A DNA stretch of 14,891 nucleotides from UBA12276 sp041476285 (GCA_041476285.1 JBGOTD010000007.1:1-14891); one strand, 5' to 3'. Positions 1-5,771 are shown, counted from the stretch's first letter. Notes: generated by a model from the sequence alone, not told the origin. Translations and numbers: made by a program.

Positions 1-541
1 CTTTTCCAAGAACATCATCTACAACCTTTCTTACCAGGCTCCTTGCCCTTTCACCCCCGTGCCAGCCTCTTAATGCGCTCTGTAACTCAGGCCCTGCAGA
101 ATCACATGCGATATAACCCAAAATATTCTGTTTCGATACGAGACGTCTGCTCACCACGACCGGATTTTCAGTCATCTCTAAAAGTCTATCTATGAGCAAT
201 TCTGCAGTTTTTGGATTTGCGCCGAATAAAGCATTATTGCCGTGATTGTCCTCTGCAGTTATTAATTTTATAACCTCTTCTCTACCTCCGCTTTTCATTA
301 GCTCGTCCAAAATCACTCGGGCCTTTTCAGGTGCCGAATCAAACAGGAGTGTAACTCCATCAGAACTTCTTCCTGTTATTAGTTTTACTACGATCTCTTC
401 GCCTCCTCTTGCCCTTTCACTTTCTATTATGTATCTTGTAGTAACGGCATCAGCTTTGATCAGGGTTTTGTATCCGTCAATAACTAGATAGTCTCTTGGT
501 TTTGCAGCTTCGGGTCTATCCGTCCCATTTTTTTCCATCAT
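1..541 (-). CDS. Ankyrin-like repeat protein, 3' end cut by window edge
   Basis: Reading leftwards from tandem ATG codons (541 and 538) the frame is open to the window edge, giving about 180 residues without a stop. After a short charged N-terminus (MEKNGTDRPEAAKPRDYLVI) there is a repeated pattern: GGEEIVVKLI, DGVTLLFDSAPEKARVILDE, then GGREEVIKLI, HGNNALFGANPKTAELLIDR. The unit of about 33 residues, with a D-x-x-G-x-x-L-L/A-L-F turn followed by two short helices, resembles divergent ankyrin repeats, which mediate protein-protein contact. No catalytic motif, signal peptide or membrane helix is visible, so a cytosolic binding role is inferred. A TATA-like element lies at about 565-578, roughly 30 nt upstream, so the mRNA would have a very short leader. 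The true C-terminus and number of repeats are not visible. Other alpha-solenoid repeats (HEAT/ARM-like) are possible. Confidence 0.75.
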   Translation of the reverse strand, partial: MMEKNGTDRPEAAKPRDYLVIDGYKTLIKADAVTTRYIIESERARGGEEIVVKLITGRSSDGVTLLFDSAPEKARVILDELMKSGGREEVIKLITAEDNHGNNALFGANPKTAELLIDRLLEMTENPVVVSRRLVSKQNILGYIACDSAGPELQSALRGWHGGERARSLVRKVVDDVLGK

Positions 542-557
542 ATCACTAAATGATATG
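539..557. promoter_or_regulatory. Perfect 7-bp inverted repeat over the start of the ankyrin-like gene (candidate operator)
   Basis: CATATCA and TGATATG, separated by 5 nt, form a perfect palindromic pair. It overlaps the start codon and expected transcription start of the leftward gene, just downstream of its TATA-like element (about 565-578). This is where an archaeal repressor dimer would block initiation. No regulator gene is adjacent. A chance palindrome in AT-rich DNA is the alternative. Confidence 0.35.
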
Positions 558-641
558 TGTAATTCCAAATATAAATAAGAAGTAGTCTTTTCTTAATAAT
601 AACTATTTTTGTCCAGAGCCGAAGCTGGGTCTTAATCAATT

Positions 642-680
642 ATAGTCTTGAGGTTTAATGCGAGAAAATGCAACTTTGCA
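642..680 (-). repeat. Second copy of the 16S rRNA 3' trailer (39-bp direct repeat, distal copy)
   Basis: This 39-bp stretch is identical to 1369-1407, which lies directly after the 3' end of the 16S gene. It contains the 12-nt strand (642-653) that can pair with the 16S leader at 2967-2978. The similarity continues with two mismatches for about 11 nt further left. The two copies flank the endonuclease-like gene and a 16S gene fragment, so the region looks like the product of a tandem duplication or recombination in the rRNA trailer. Confidence 0.9.
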
Positions 681-683
681 TAA

Positions 684-739
684 TGCCTGATTTATCCCTA
701 AACCGGTTGCAACTGTTAGCGAATGTCTCGCTCCTTACC
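684..739 (-). pseudogene. Internal 16S rRNA fragment, duplicated (3' exon-like remnant)
   Basis: The 56 nt aligns without gaps to 1805-1860 of the intact 16S gene with 5 differences (about 91% identity). It covers the conserved GGTAACGAGCGAGAC segment (about E. coli 1095 onward) and one half of helix 39; the pairing half (1796-1802 in the intact gene) is absent, so the copy cannot fold as rRNA. In transcript orientation it follows the endonuclease-like gene and supplies its last codons and stop, then runs into the second trailer copy. This is the arrangement expected if an intron-borne endonuclease gene with its 3' exon flank was copied out of a 16S gene. Confidence 0.85.
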
Positions 740-1237
740 AGGCCAATGAATGGTCTTTGCCTTTACGCTGTAAGGTGCAATAAACATCACGAAGTCCATG
801 CTTTTCCTTACGTAGCATCTGCCTGAATTGGTTGCGGTGTGGAAACCTATCCTCTCCAGCAGAATCTTGTCGTAAGAATTCATGCCCCTTATGAATATGC
901 CCCTGCTGTCTGCTGCACCCTTGCAGTCGAACATCGCAGCAAAATAACTTGCAGAATACTCGTTCTTGTATTTGAATATCCTGTCGCGCCCGTCCAATGC
1001 GTTGTCAAGCAGTTTCTTGAGCTTGGAATTGTTGATCTCTGCTTTTGTTATGCTGCCTTCCTGCGTTATGGTTATTGCATCAGTCCTTGTGTCCAATTCC
1101 ATAACTGCAATCTTAACAAAGCGCTCAACCAGTTCCTTGCTCGCTGTAGACAAACATAGATTACGGTAACTACTGTTGCACCGGTATATCCCAAGCATGT
1201 AGCTTACATCTGGAGTTATTGATAATTTCCTTGCCAT
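716..1237 (-). CDS. LAGLIDADG homing-endonuclease-like protein, both catalytic acids replaced
   Basis: The 173-aa protein has the size of a single-chain, two-motif LAGLIDADG protein. Motif 1 is residues 14-22 (MLGIYRCNS) and motif 2 is residues 99-107 (FAAMFDCKG). In the family the eighth motif position is the metal-binding Asp/Glu; here it is Asn21 and Lys106, so DNA cleavage is unlikely, and an RNA-binding/maturase-like role or decay is inferred. Such proteins are normally encoded by archaeal rRNA introns, yet this one lies about 180 nt downstream of an uninterrupted 16S gene on the same strand. Its final codons (PGKERDIR and stop) are encoded by a duplicated 16S piece (684-739). It starts with ATG at 1237; upstream there is only a weak AT-rich element, so expression may depend on read-through from the 16S promoter. 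The open frame argues that it is still, or was recently, under selection. Confidence 0.75.
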   Translation of the reverse strand: MARKLSITPDVSYMLGIYRCNSSYRNLCLSTASKELVERFVKIAVMELDTRTDAITITQEGSITKAEINNSKLKKLLDNALDGRDRIFKYKNEYSASYFAAMFDCKGAADSRGIFIRGMNSYDKILLERIGFHTATNSGRCYVRKSMDFVMFIAPYSVKAKTIHWPGKERDIR

Positions 1238-1368
1238 TTTGTTCCGCCCGTTAGTTTGACAATTGCCTTAACTGATGAAAATTATGTAATTTTGCCTTTT
1301 TATCTTTTGGTATTGAATAGAGGCGCATCTGAAATTATCTAGCTTACGCTGACCTTCTTGAATAAATA

Positions 1369-1407
1369 ATAGTCTTGAGGTTTAATGCGAGAAAATGCAA
1401 CTTTGCA
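1369..1407 (-). repeat. 16S rRNA 3' trailer (39-bp direct repeat, proximal copy)
   Basis: It lies about 12 nt after the 16S 3' end and is identical to 642-680. Positions 1369-1380 are an exact 12-nt complement, in the transcript, of the 16S leader at 2967-2978, so this is the 3' strand of the pre-16S processing stem. Archaeal pre-16S is normally cut in such a stem at a bulge-helix-bulge by the tRNA splicing endonuclease. Confidence 0.85.
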
Positions 1408-1418
1408 CACTAATGTAT

Positions 1419-2909
1419 TCGAGGTGATCTATCCGCAGGTTCCCCTACGGATACCTTGTTATGCCTTAGCCCTCCTCACAGAACCCTAACTCGAAAATGC
1501 CTATAAAGGCACTGCCTCACTAGGGCCCCACTTGGGTGACTTGGCAGGCGGTGTGTGCAAGGAGCTGGGACATATTCACCGCACGATAGTGACATGCGAT
1601 TACTAGGGATTCCAGCTTCATGAGGGCGAGTTTCAGCCCTCAATCCGAACCCGGGTTGGTTTTAGGGGATTCGCTTCACCTCTCGGTGTTGCATCTCATT
1701 GTGCCAACCTTTGTATGCCACGTGTTGCCCAGAAGATTCAGAGCATACTGACGTACCGTTGCCCTCTCCTTCCTCCTCTTTAAACAGAGGCGGTCCTAAC
1801 AGAGTGCTTGATTTATCTCTAAACCAGTTGCAACTGTTAGCGAAGGTCTCGCTCGTTACCGGACTTAACCGGACAGTTCACACCACGAGCTGACGATCGC
1901 CATGCACTACCTCTCGGCTCGTTAGGCAAGATCTTTAGTCTGGCCTTCATCCTGCCGTCGCTTCTGGTAATATTTCCGACGTTGTATTCAATTAAACCGC
2001 AGCATCCACCCCTTGTGGTGCTCCCCCGCCAATTGCTTTAAGTTTCAACCTTGCGGCCGTACTCCCCAGGCGGCAGACTTAACACTTGCGCTACGGTACT
2101 GCAGATATTCTAGATATCTGCAACATCAGAGTCTGCATGATTTACTGCTAGGGCTACTCGGGTATCTAATCCGATTCGTTCTCCTAGCCTTCGCTCCTCA
2201 CTGTCGGATGCGTTCTAGTCAGGCGCCTTCGCCACCGGTAGTCCTTATAGGATTATAGGATTTTACCCCTTCCCCATAAGTACTCCTGACCTCACCCGCT
2301 CCCTAGCAAATAGGTATCTCGTGCACGCATTGATGTTGAGCACCAATATTTCACACGAGACGGTATTTGCCAGCTACGAGCGCTTTAAGCCCAATAATCG
2401 TGGACACCACTTGTGCTGCCGGTATTACCGTGGCGGCTGCCACCGGTCTTGCCCAGCACTTATTCGCCAAGCTGACTAAACTTGGCAAAAGATTCACCGA
2501 AGTGAATCGCTCAGATTCCCCCCATCACGCTTCCGCGCATTGTGGAGTTTGCGCGCCTGCTGCACGCCGTAGCGCTAGGGCCCTTGTCTCAGTGCCCTTC
2601 TCGGGGCTCATACTCTCATATCCCCTACAGGTTATCGGTTTGGTGGGCCGTTACCCCGCCAACAGCCTGATCCGCCGCAGTCTCATCGTAAAGCGGTAAT
2701 GTTCCAATTTACAACCCTTTGAACTAGGACTCCTTCCAGATGTCCTAGCATATGGCACATTAGCCTCAGTTTCCCAAGGTTATTCGCCTCTTTACGGTAG
2801 ATTGACCACGTGTTACTGAGCCGTACGCTGCCCAACGAAGTCGTTGAGCGAACTTGCATGGCTGTCGAAATCTGATAGCAGTGTCCTCCAGCAGCATCGA
2901 CTGGAGTCG
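1419..2909 (-). rRNA. 16S ribosomal RNA
   Basis: The leftward strand carries an uninterrupted small-subunit rRNA of about 1.49 kb. Landmarks in gene order are the 5' helix (CTCCAG pairing with CTGGAG, 2906 leftward), the 530 loop at 2425-2443, ATTAGATACCC (2170-2151 region), AAACTTAAAGCAATTGGCGG, GAGAGGTAGTGCATGGC, GGTAACGAGCGAGACC (about 1860 leftward), and the 3' end AACAAGGTATCC to GATCACCTC at 1421. Ends are estimated from homology to a few nucleotides. Sequence and motifs are archaeal but divergent: the 5' end, the 530 loop and the anti-Shine-Dalgarno end (CACCTCG rather than CACCTCC) all differ from consensus. No 23S or tRNA follows, so it is a stand-alone unit, as in Thermoplasmatales and ARMAN-type archaea. 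Its length leaves no room for an intron. Confidence 0.97.
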
Positions 2910-2966
2910 ATGTTGGAGTTGGCTTATCTTATATAAGCAATTGTGTTGCGATTTTCTCTATACACT

Positions 2967-2978
2967 CCTCAAGACTAT
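2967..2978 (-). other. 16S leader strand of the pre-rRNA processing stem
   Basis: In the transcript, ATAGTCTTGAGG pairs perfectly over 12 bp with CCTCAAGACTAT of the 3' trailer (1369-1380). It pairs equally well with the second trailer copy (642-653). The stem brackets the mature 16S, the usual setting for cleavage by the splicing endonuclease. Confidence 0.8.
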
Positions 2979-3071
2979 ATCCAATTCCAAATAGGAATTT
3001 TCACAGTAAAGCTCTAACTAACAATTAGAACAATAACAACGAAAAAAACAAACGTTAATACTTCTATAAAT

Positions 3072-3086
3072 GGAATATTTAAAGCT
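3072..3086 (-). promoter_or_regulatory. Promoter (TATA box) of the 16S rRNA gene
   Basis: On the leftward strand, AGCTTTAAATATTCC is a good archaeal BRE/TATA element about 165 nt upstream of the mature 16S, with a start expected near 3050. The 2910-3060 stretch is AT-rich leader (including a T-rich tract near 3045-3056 in the transcript) and has no gene. Confidence 0.65.
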
Positions 3087-3152
3087 TACGCCGTTATGCC
3101 TCTTACTTATGGAAAAGGCAATATCTCCTAGATAAGCCAAAACGGTCTAAGT

Positions 3153-3770
3153 TTATGGGTTGTCGTCGGCTCTTTTGGGTTTAAGGTAGTCTGGTACTGT
3201 AAATTCCTTGAATTCAATCAACAGGTTTTTCCCATAAATAAGCCTGGATATCGCCTCAGCCTCCATTTTTGCACCGTTGAGCGCATTATGTGGTTTTGGC
3301 TCTTCCGGAAGCCCGCAGTACTCCGAAACGACTCTTAAGCTTATTCCTGAGCCGTTCTCTTTAAGCGGCGGCTCCAAGCCCCTTGATAGATAGTGCACAT
3401 ATGTTAACGTATGAGTATCTACCAGTCTGATGGGAAACGGATTCTTCATTTTGTAAAGTTCAAAAGAATGCTCAAAAAAATACAGGTCCATGTAGTTGTT
3501 TTGCCCTGCGAGTGTTATGTCTTTTATGCCAGCGGTCCATCCCAAAAACTCCTTAAGGATGCTCTCTAGTGGTGGTTTGTTTTCGCTTTTTATATCCTCT
3601 ATTGAAAACCCATTTATCTTAAGAGAAACCGGATCTATTTCTGCGCCTTCTCTCATTCTGCACTCCTTATAAAATTGGTTTTCCGGATTTGAAAAATCAA
3701 CCGCACCTATGCTCAATATCGAATGCAAGTAGGATGTTTGGCCGCTTGTCTCTACATCTACGACTATCAT
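3153..3770 (-). CDS. DnaQ-like (DEDDh-type) 3'-5' exonuclease with altered last motif
   Basis: The protein has the three exonuclease motifs of the RNase H-fold DnaQ/RNase T family. ExoI is IVVDVETSG at the N-terminus with the Asp-x-Glu metal ligands, ExoII is GQNNYMDLYFF with the ligand Asp, and ExoIII is PHNALNGAKMEAEA. In ExoIII the His is present but the usual Asp (H-x-A-x-x-D-A) is Gly, so one of four acidic ligands is missing; a nearby Glu (KMEAE) might compensate, otherwise the enzyme would be weak or a nucleic-acid binder. A longer reading from an ATG at 3809 exists, but the ATG at 3770 is preferred: it begins right before the first beta strand and sits about 28 nt from the shared TATA element, as expected of a leaderless archaeal mRNA. 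It is divergent from the primase subunit gene, which suggests a replication or repair role. Confidence 0.8.
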   Translation of the reverse strand: MIVVDVETSGQTSYLHSILSIGAVDFSNPENQFYKECRMREGAEIDPVSLKINGFSIEDIKSENKPPLESILKEFLGWTAGIKDITLAGQNNYMDLYFFEHSFELYKMKNPFPIRLVDTHTLTYVHYLSRGLEPPLKENGSGISLRVVSEYCGLPEEPKPHNALNGAKMEAEAISRLIYGKNLLIEFKEFTVPDYLKPKRADDNP

Positions 3771-3792
3771 GATATTATTATGGTTTAATAGG

Positions 3793-3804
3793 TTTTTATA
3801 ATTT
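3793..3804. promoter_or_regulatory. Shared TATA element between the exonuclease and PriL genes
   Basis: A single TTTTTATAATTT block contains the palindrome TTATAA (3796-3801). Its centre is about 24 nt from the ATG of the rightward gene (3822) and about 28 nt from the ATG at 3770 of the leftward gene. Both distances fit archaeal TATA-to-start spacing, so it may drive two leaderless transcripts in opposite directions. No second TATA-like sequence of equal quality is seen in the gap. Confidence 0.5.
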
Positions 3805-3821
3805 AACACCGTTATATTAAC

Positions 3822-4799
3822 ATGTCTCTTAATCCTGGCAAATTAGATTTTGCCTACAAGTATCCATTCTCAAATGAAGCAAAGGAAATAGTCCAGGGAC
3901 AGGTAAACGAGATAGACATTAAGTACTTGGACATGGGCGGCAGGCATATCGAGAATGCGATGAGCGGCGACATGGACTACAAAAGCATAAGCATAGCTTC
4001 GATCAAGCTTGATTACATAATGACTTATCTGTATTCCAGGATGCTTCTAAGCGCGCTTAAGCGCACGGATCTCATAAAGCTATATTCAATTGCTGAGGCG
4101 AAAAGGTCCTACAAGGCATTGAGCTCCAACGGCGATGACATGATTGATGTTGCACTCCAGCTTGGAATAAGACTGACAAATACCTTCAGCAAGAGCAAGG
4201 ACAGGAACGGGATTGATGAGCTTGCGCTCGGCTTTATGGATTACGTGAAATATGCGCCGAGGCTTCCTAATTTTGAGCTTGTGAACCAGAAGCTGAGCGG
4301 CGGAGTTGTCGTGCTCAATAGAAATAGCATTGCAAAAGTCCTTGAGCAGGCTATAATGAATGAGATAGCGAAGAGCCTTCCGATAAAAAGCACCGACCTG
4401 CCAAAACAGGTTATTGAATATGCGAAAGGCCTGAGATTCAGGACCATAGTAAAGCAGGATACAGGAGGGCAGGGCAAGAAAACCTCAGACTGGATAGAAA
4501 AACTCCTGCAAACGCCGATTGCGGATGTGAGGCACAGGACTGTCAATCTTATACTCGCACCATATCTTGTAAATGCAAAGGGATTCGAGGTCGAGCAGGC
4601 GAGCAAGATAATAATAGACTACATAGAAAGGTGCAAGCAGATAGATCCAAGCACAAAAATAAACGACAACTACATAAAATACCAATGCGCTTATGCTAAG
4701 AAGCGCGGACTTAGGCCGCTATCGCTCGAAAGGGCAAAGGAACTGCTTGGCAGCCAGGTGGATCTTGAATTGCAGGTGACTGAACAGAAAAAGGTCTGA
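3822..4799 (+). CDS. priL: DNA primase large subunit (PriL), with PriX-like C-terminal half lacking the Fe-S cluster
   Basis: PriL pairs with the catalytic subunit PriS to make RNA/DNA primers at replication forks. Residues 1 to about 205 follow the PriL N-terminal helical domain: an early YPF, LLSALKR/YSIAEAKRSYKAL, FMDYVKYAP and FELVNQKLSGGVVVLN. The C-terminal part is unusual. Canonical PriL has a Fe-S domain with four Cys, beginning PPCI; here the equivalent position reads DWIEKLL with Trp224, and the protein contains only two Cys (271 and 289). The segment from about 220 (DVRHRTVNLILAPYLVNAKG, then YQCAYAKKRGLRPLSLE) instead resembles PriX, the Sulfolobus third primase subunit related to the PriL C-terminus without Fe-S. 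It starts with a leaderless-type ATG 24 nt after the TATA centre. It is followed after 4 nt by a zinc-finger gene. The catalytic PriS is not in the window. Confidence 0.75.
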   Translation: MSLNPGKLDFAYKYPFSNEAKEIVQGQVNEIDIKYLDMGGRHIENAMSGDMDYKSISIASIKLDYIMTYLYSRMLLSALKRTDLIKLYSIAEAKRSYKALSSNGDDMIDVALQLGIRLTNTFSKSKDRNGIDELALGFMDYVKYAPRLPNFELVNQKLSGGVVVLNRNSIAKVLEQAIMNEIAKSLPIKSTDLPKQVIEYAKGLRFRTIVKQDTGGQGKKTSDWIEKLLQTPIADVRHRTVNLILAPYLVNAKGFEVEQASKIIIDYIERCKQIDPSTKINDNYIKYQCAYAKKRGLRPLSLERAKELLGSQVDLELQVTEQKKV

Positions 4800-4803
4800 T
4801 TAA

Positions 4804-4947
4804 ATGTCAAATAGGGCATCATTATGCTATATATGTGGGAAGCTGGCATCGCATACTTGCAGAATGTGCGGCAAGAGCGTTTGCAGCAAGGATTACGAGG
4901 ACAAGAGCGGATTGTGTTTCAATTGTATGTCTGGAAGAAAGCTATGA
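4804..4947 (+). CDS. Small treble-clef-type zinc-finger protein (47 aa)
   Basis: It has an ATG start 4 nt after the stop of the PriL gene and ends 3 nt before the stop of the convergent transglycosylase gene. Of 47 residues, seven are Cys, arranged as C8-x2-C11, C19-x2-C22, C27 and C38-x2-C41, with His17, enough to bind two zinc ions. The pattern resembles HIT/B-box-like small zinc fingers of archaea, which usually act as protein or nucleic-acid binding modules. Close coupling to PriL suggests co-translation and perhaps a part in replication, but that is inference. The coding call rests on the dense, regular Cys pairs and tight spacing. Confidence 0.75.
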   Translation: MSNRASLCYICGKLASHTCRMCGKSVCSKDYEDKSGLCFNCMSGRKL

Positions 4948-4950
4948 TTT

Positions 4951-5577
4951 TTATCTTCTGACAATCGCAGCTATCTTTTTCTGATTTATCATCGTTTTAT
5001 TTGCGTAGGCCAAGGTGCACTCGGGCACACGGTGGCTCCTTACCTTGTGAGGTCCTGCATTATACGCCTGCAGCGCCTTTTTATAATTGCCATTGAACTG
5101 CACGAGGTAACTTTTGAATATTGATGCACCGATTTCTATATTTATTTCAGGTTCGAAAATTCTGCTGTAATTTTTTCCTACCGCATTACTGTGGGAGTGC
5201 GGATCTATTCCCATGAATCCAAACTCGCCATGTTTTCCAACAGCGTATCTATAACCAAATGACTCTGATTGTATTATCGAGGCTATGACATAAGGGTTAA
5301 CATCGTACTTTTCAGATATTTTCTCTATAGTCGGCATAAGTACATTTATCGAATTCGGCATACCGAACACAACTCCGCTCTCATGGTATTTCCTCAAAAA
5401 GTTAAAATAATCATCCTGCATTGCAGTGAGTTTACCAAAATCCCACCGCCCATTTTTCATATACAATTCAGAATCAGGAACGCCTTCAACAGAATCAAAT
5501 TTTAAATGCATCTCCTCCCTTTTTGCTGGCAATGGCGTAAATTTAAATTCTCTTTCCAAGGTTGGAGGAGAAATCAA
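4951..5577 (-). CDS. Lytic-transglycosylase-fold (SLT) protein, N-terminus unresolved
   Basis: The C-terminal half matches the family 1 lytic transglycosylase/goose-lysozyme fold: ASIIQSESFGYRYAVGKHGE with catalytic Glu105 (counted from a TTG at 5577), GFMGIDP in place of GLMQ, and LQAYNAGP, the classic AYNAG motif. Such enzymes cleave the glycan of bacterial murein. The N-terminal ~85 residues are not recognised. No ATG or GTG lies in frame; TTG 5577 would give a cytosolic protein. However, the same frame upstream (about 5632 to 5578) encodes a hydrophobic segment, KYAGFAVCSAAFVFSLISPP, which looks like a signal peptide or membrane anchor, so the real start is probably further right, with a non-standard start codon or a sequence error. 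The gene faces the 5S gene. In an archaeon expected to lack murein, a role against bacteria or in surface remodelling is possible. Confidence 0.75.
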   Translation of the reverse strand: MISPPTLEREFKFTPLPAKREEMHLKFDSVEGVPDSELYMKNGRWDFGKLTAMQDDYFNFLRKYHESGVVFGMPNSINVLMPTIEKISEKYDVNPYVIASIIQSESFGYRYAVGKHGEFGFMGIDPHSHSNAVGKNYSRIFEPEINIEIGASIFKSYLVQFNGNYKKALQAYNAGPHKVRSHRVPECTLAYANKTMINQKKIAAIVRR

Positions 5578-5742
5578 TGAAAATACAAAAGCCGCAGAGC
5601 AAACAGCAAACCCTGCATATTTTACAATAACGTCAAGATCACTCTGCTGCTCTTTGCGGTTCTTTTGTATTTCCGTATGCCCCCACTTAAGCCTATTGGA
5701 CTGGTTTAGATATATATTACTTCTTGCAATATACTTGATACA
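5578..5742 (-). other. Upstream in-frame extension and promoter region of the transglycosylase gene
   Basis: The frame of the transglycosylase stays open to a TAA near 5747. It encodes a basic/polar stretch (about 5690-5633) and then a hydrophobic helix (about 5632-5578). No ATG, GTG or TTG occurs in this frame; an ATA or ATT start, or a frameshift from a GTG in another frame near 5655, would be needed. An AT-rich element (ATATATAT near 5710-5717) could be the leftward promoter. Confidence 0.45.
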
Positions 5743-5751
5743 TTTTTAAAT
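5743..5751 (+). promoter_or_regulatory. TATA box of the 5S rRNA gene
   Basis: TTTTTAAAT is centred about 25 nt upstream of the 5S 5' end (5772), the standard archaeal distance. It would make the 5S an independent transcription unit. Confidence 0.6.
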
Positions 5752-5771
5752 GTTTCCCAACATAATATTAC

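Noticed and set aside
839..1159. Open frames on the + strand opposite the endonuclease-like gene
   Set aside because: The opposite strand encodes the LAGLIDADG-like protein with recognisable motifs; these frames have no family features.
1238..1368. Possible 5' exon copy of 16S on the other side of the endonuclease gene
   Set aside because: I found no convincing match to the 16S segment preceding the presumed junction (GAACTGTCCGGTTAA) in this stretch; it is AT-rich and otherwise featureless.
1699..2699. Three open frames on the + strand (about 1699-1893, 2013-2258, 2367-2699)
   Set aside because: They lie antisense within the 16S rRNA gene and have low-complexity, rRNA-derived composition.
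1419..2909. Possible intron inside the 16S gene
   Set aside because: The gene is about 1.49 kb, a normal uninterrupted length, and the conserved segments follow each other at the expected spacing.
4241..4685. Leftward open frames inside the PriL gene
   Set aside because: Shadows of a recognisable PriL sequence; no motifs, promoter or start context.
5150..5157. GGTTCGAA, similar to a tRNA T-loop
   Set aside because: No acceptor, D or anticodon stems around it; it lies inside the transglycosylase coding sequence.
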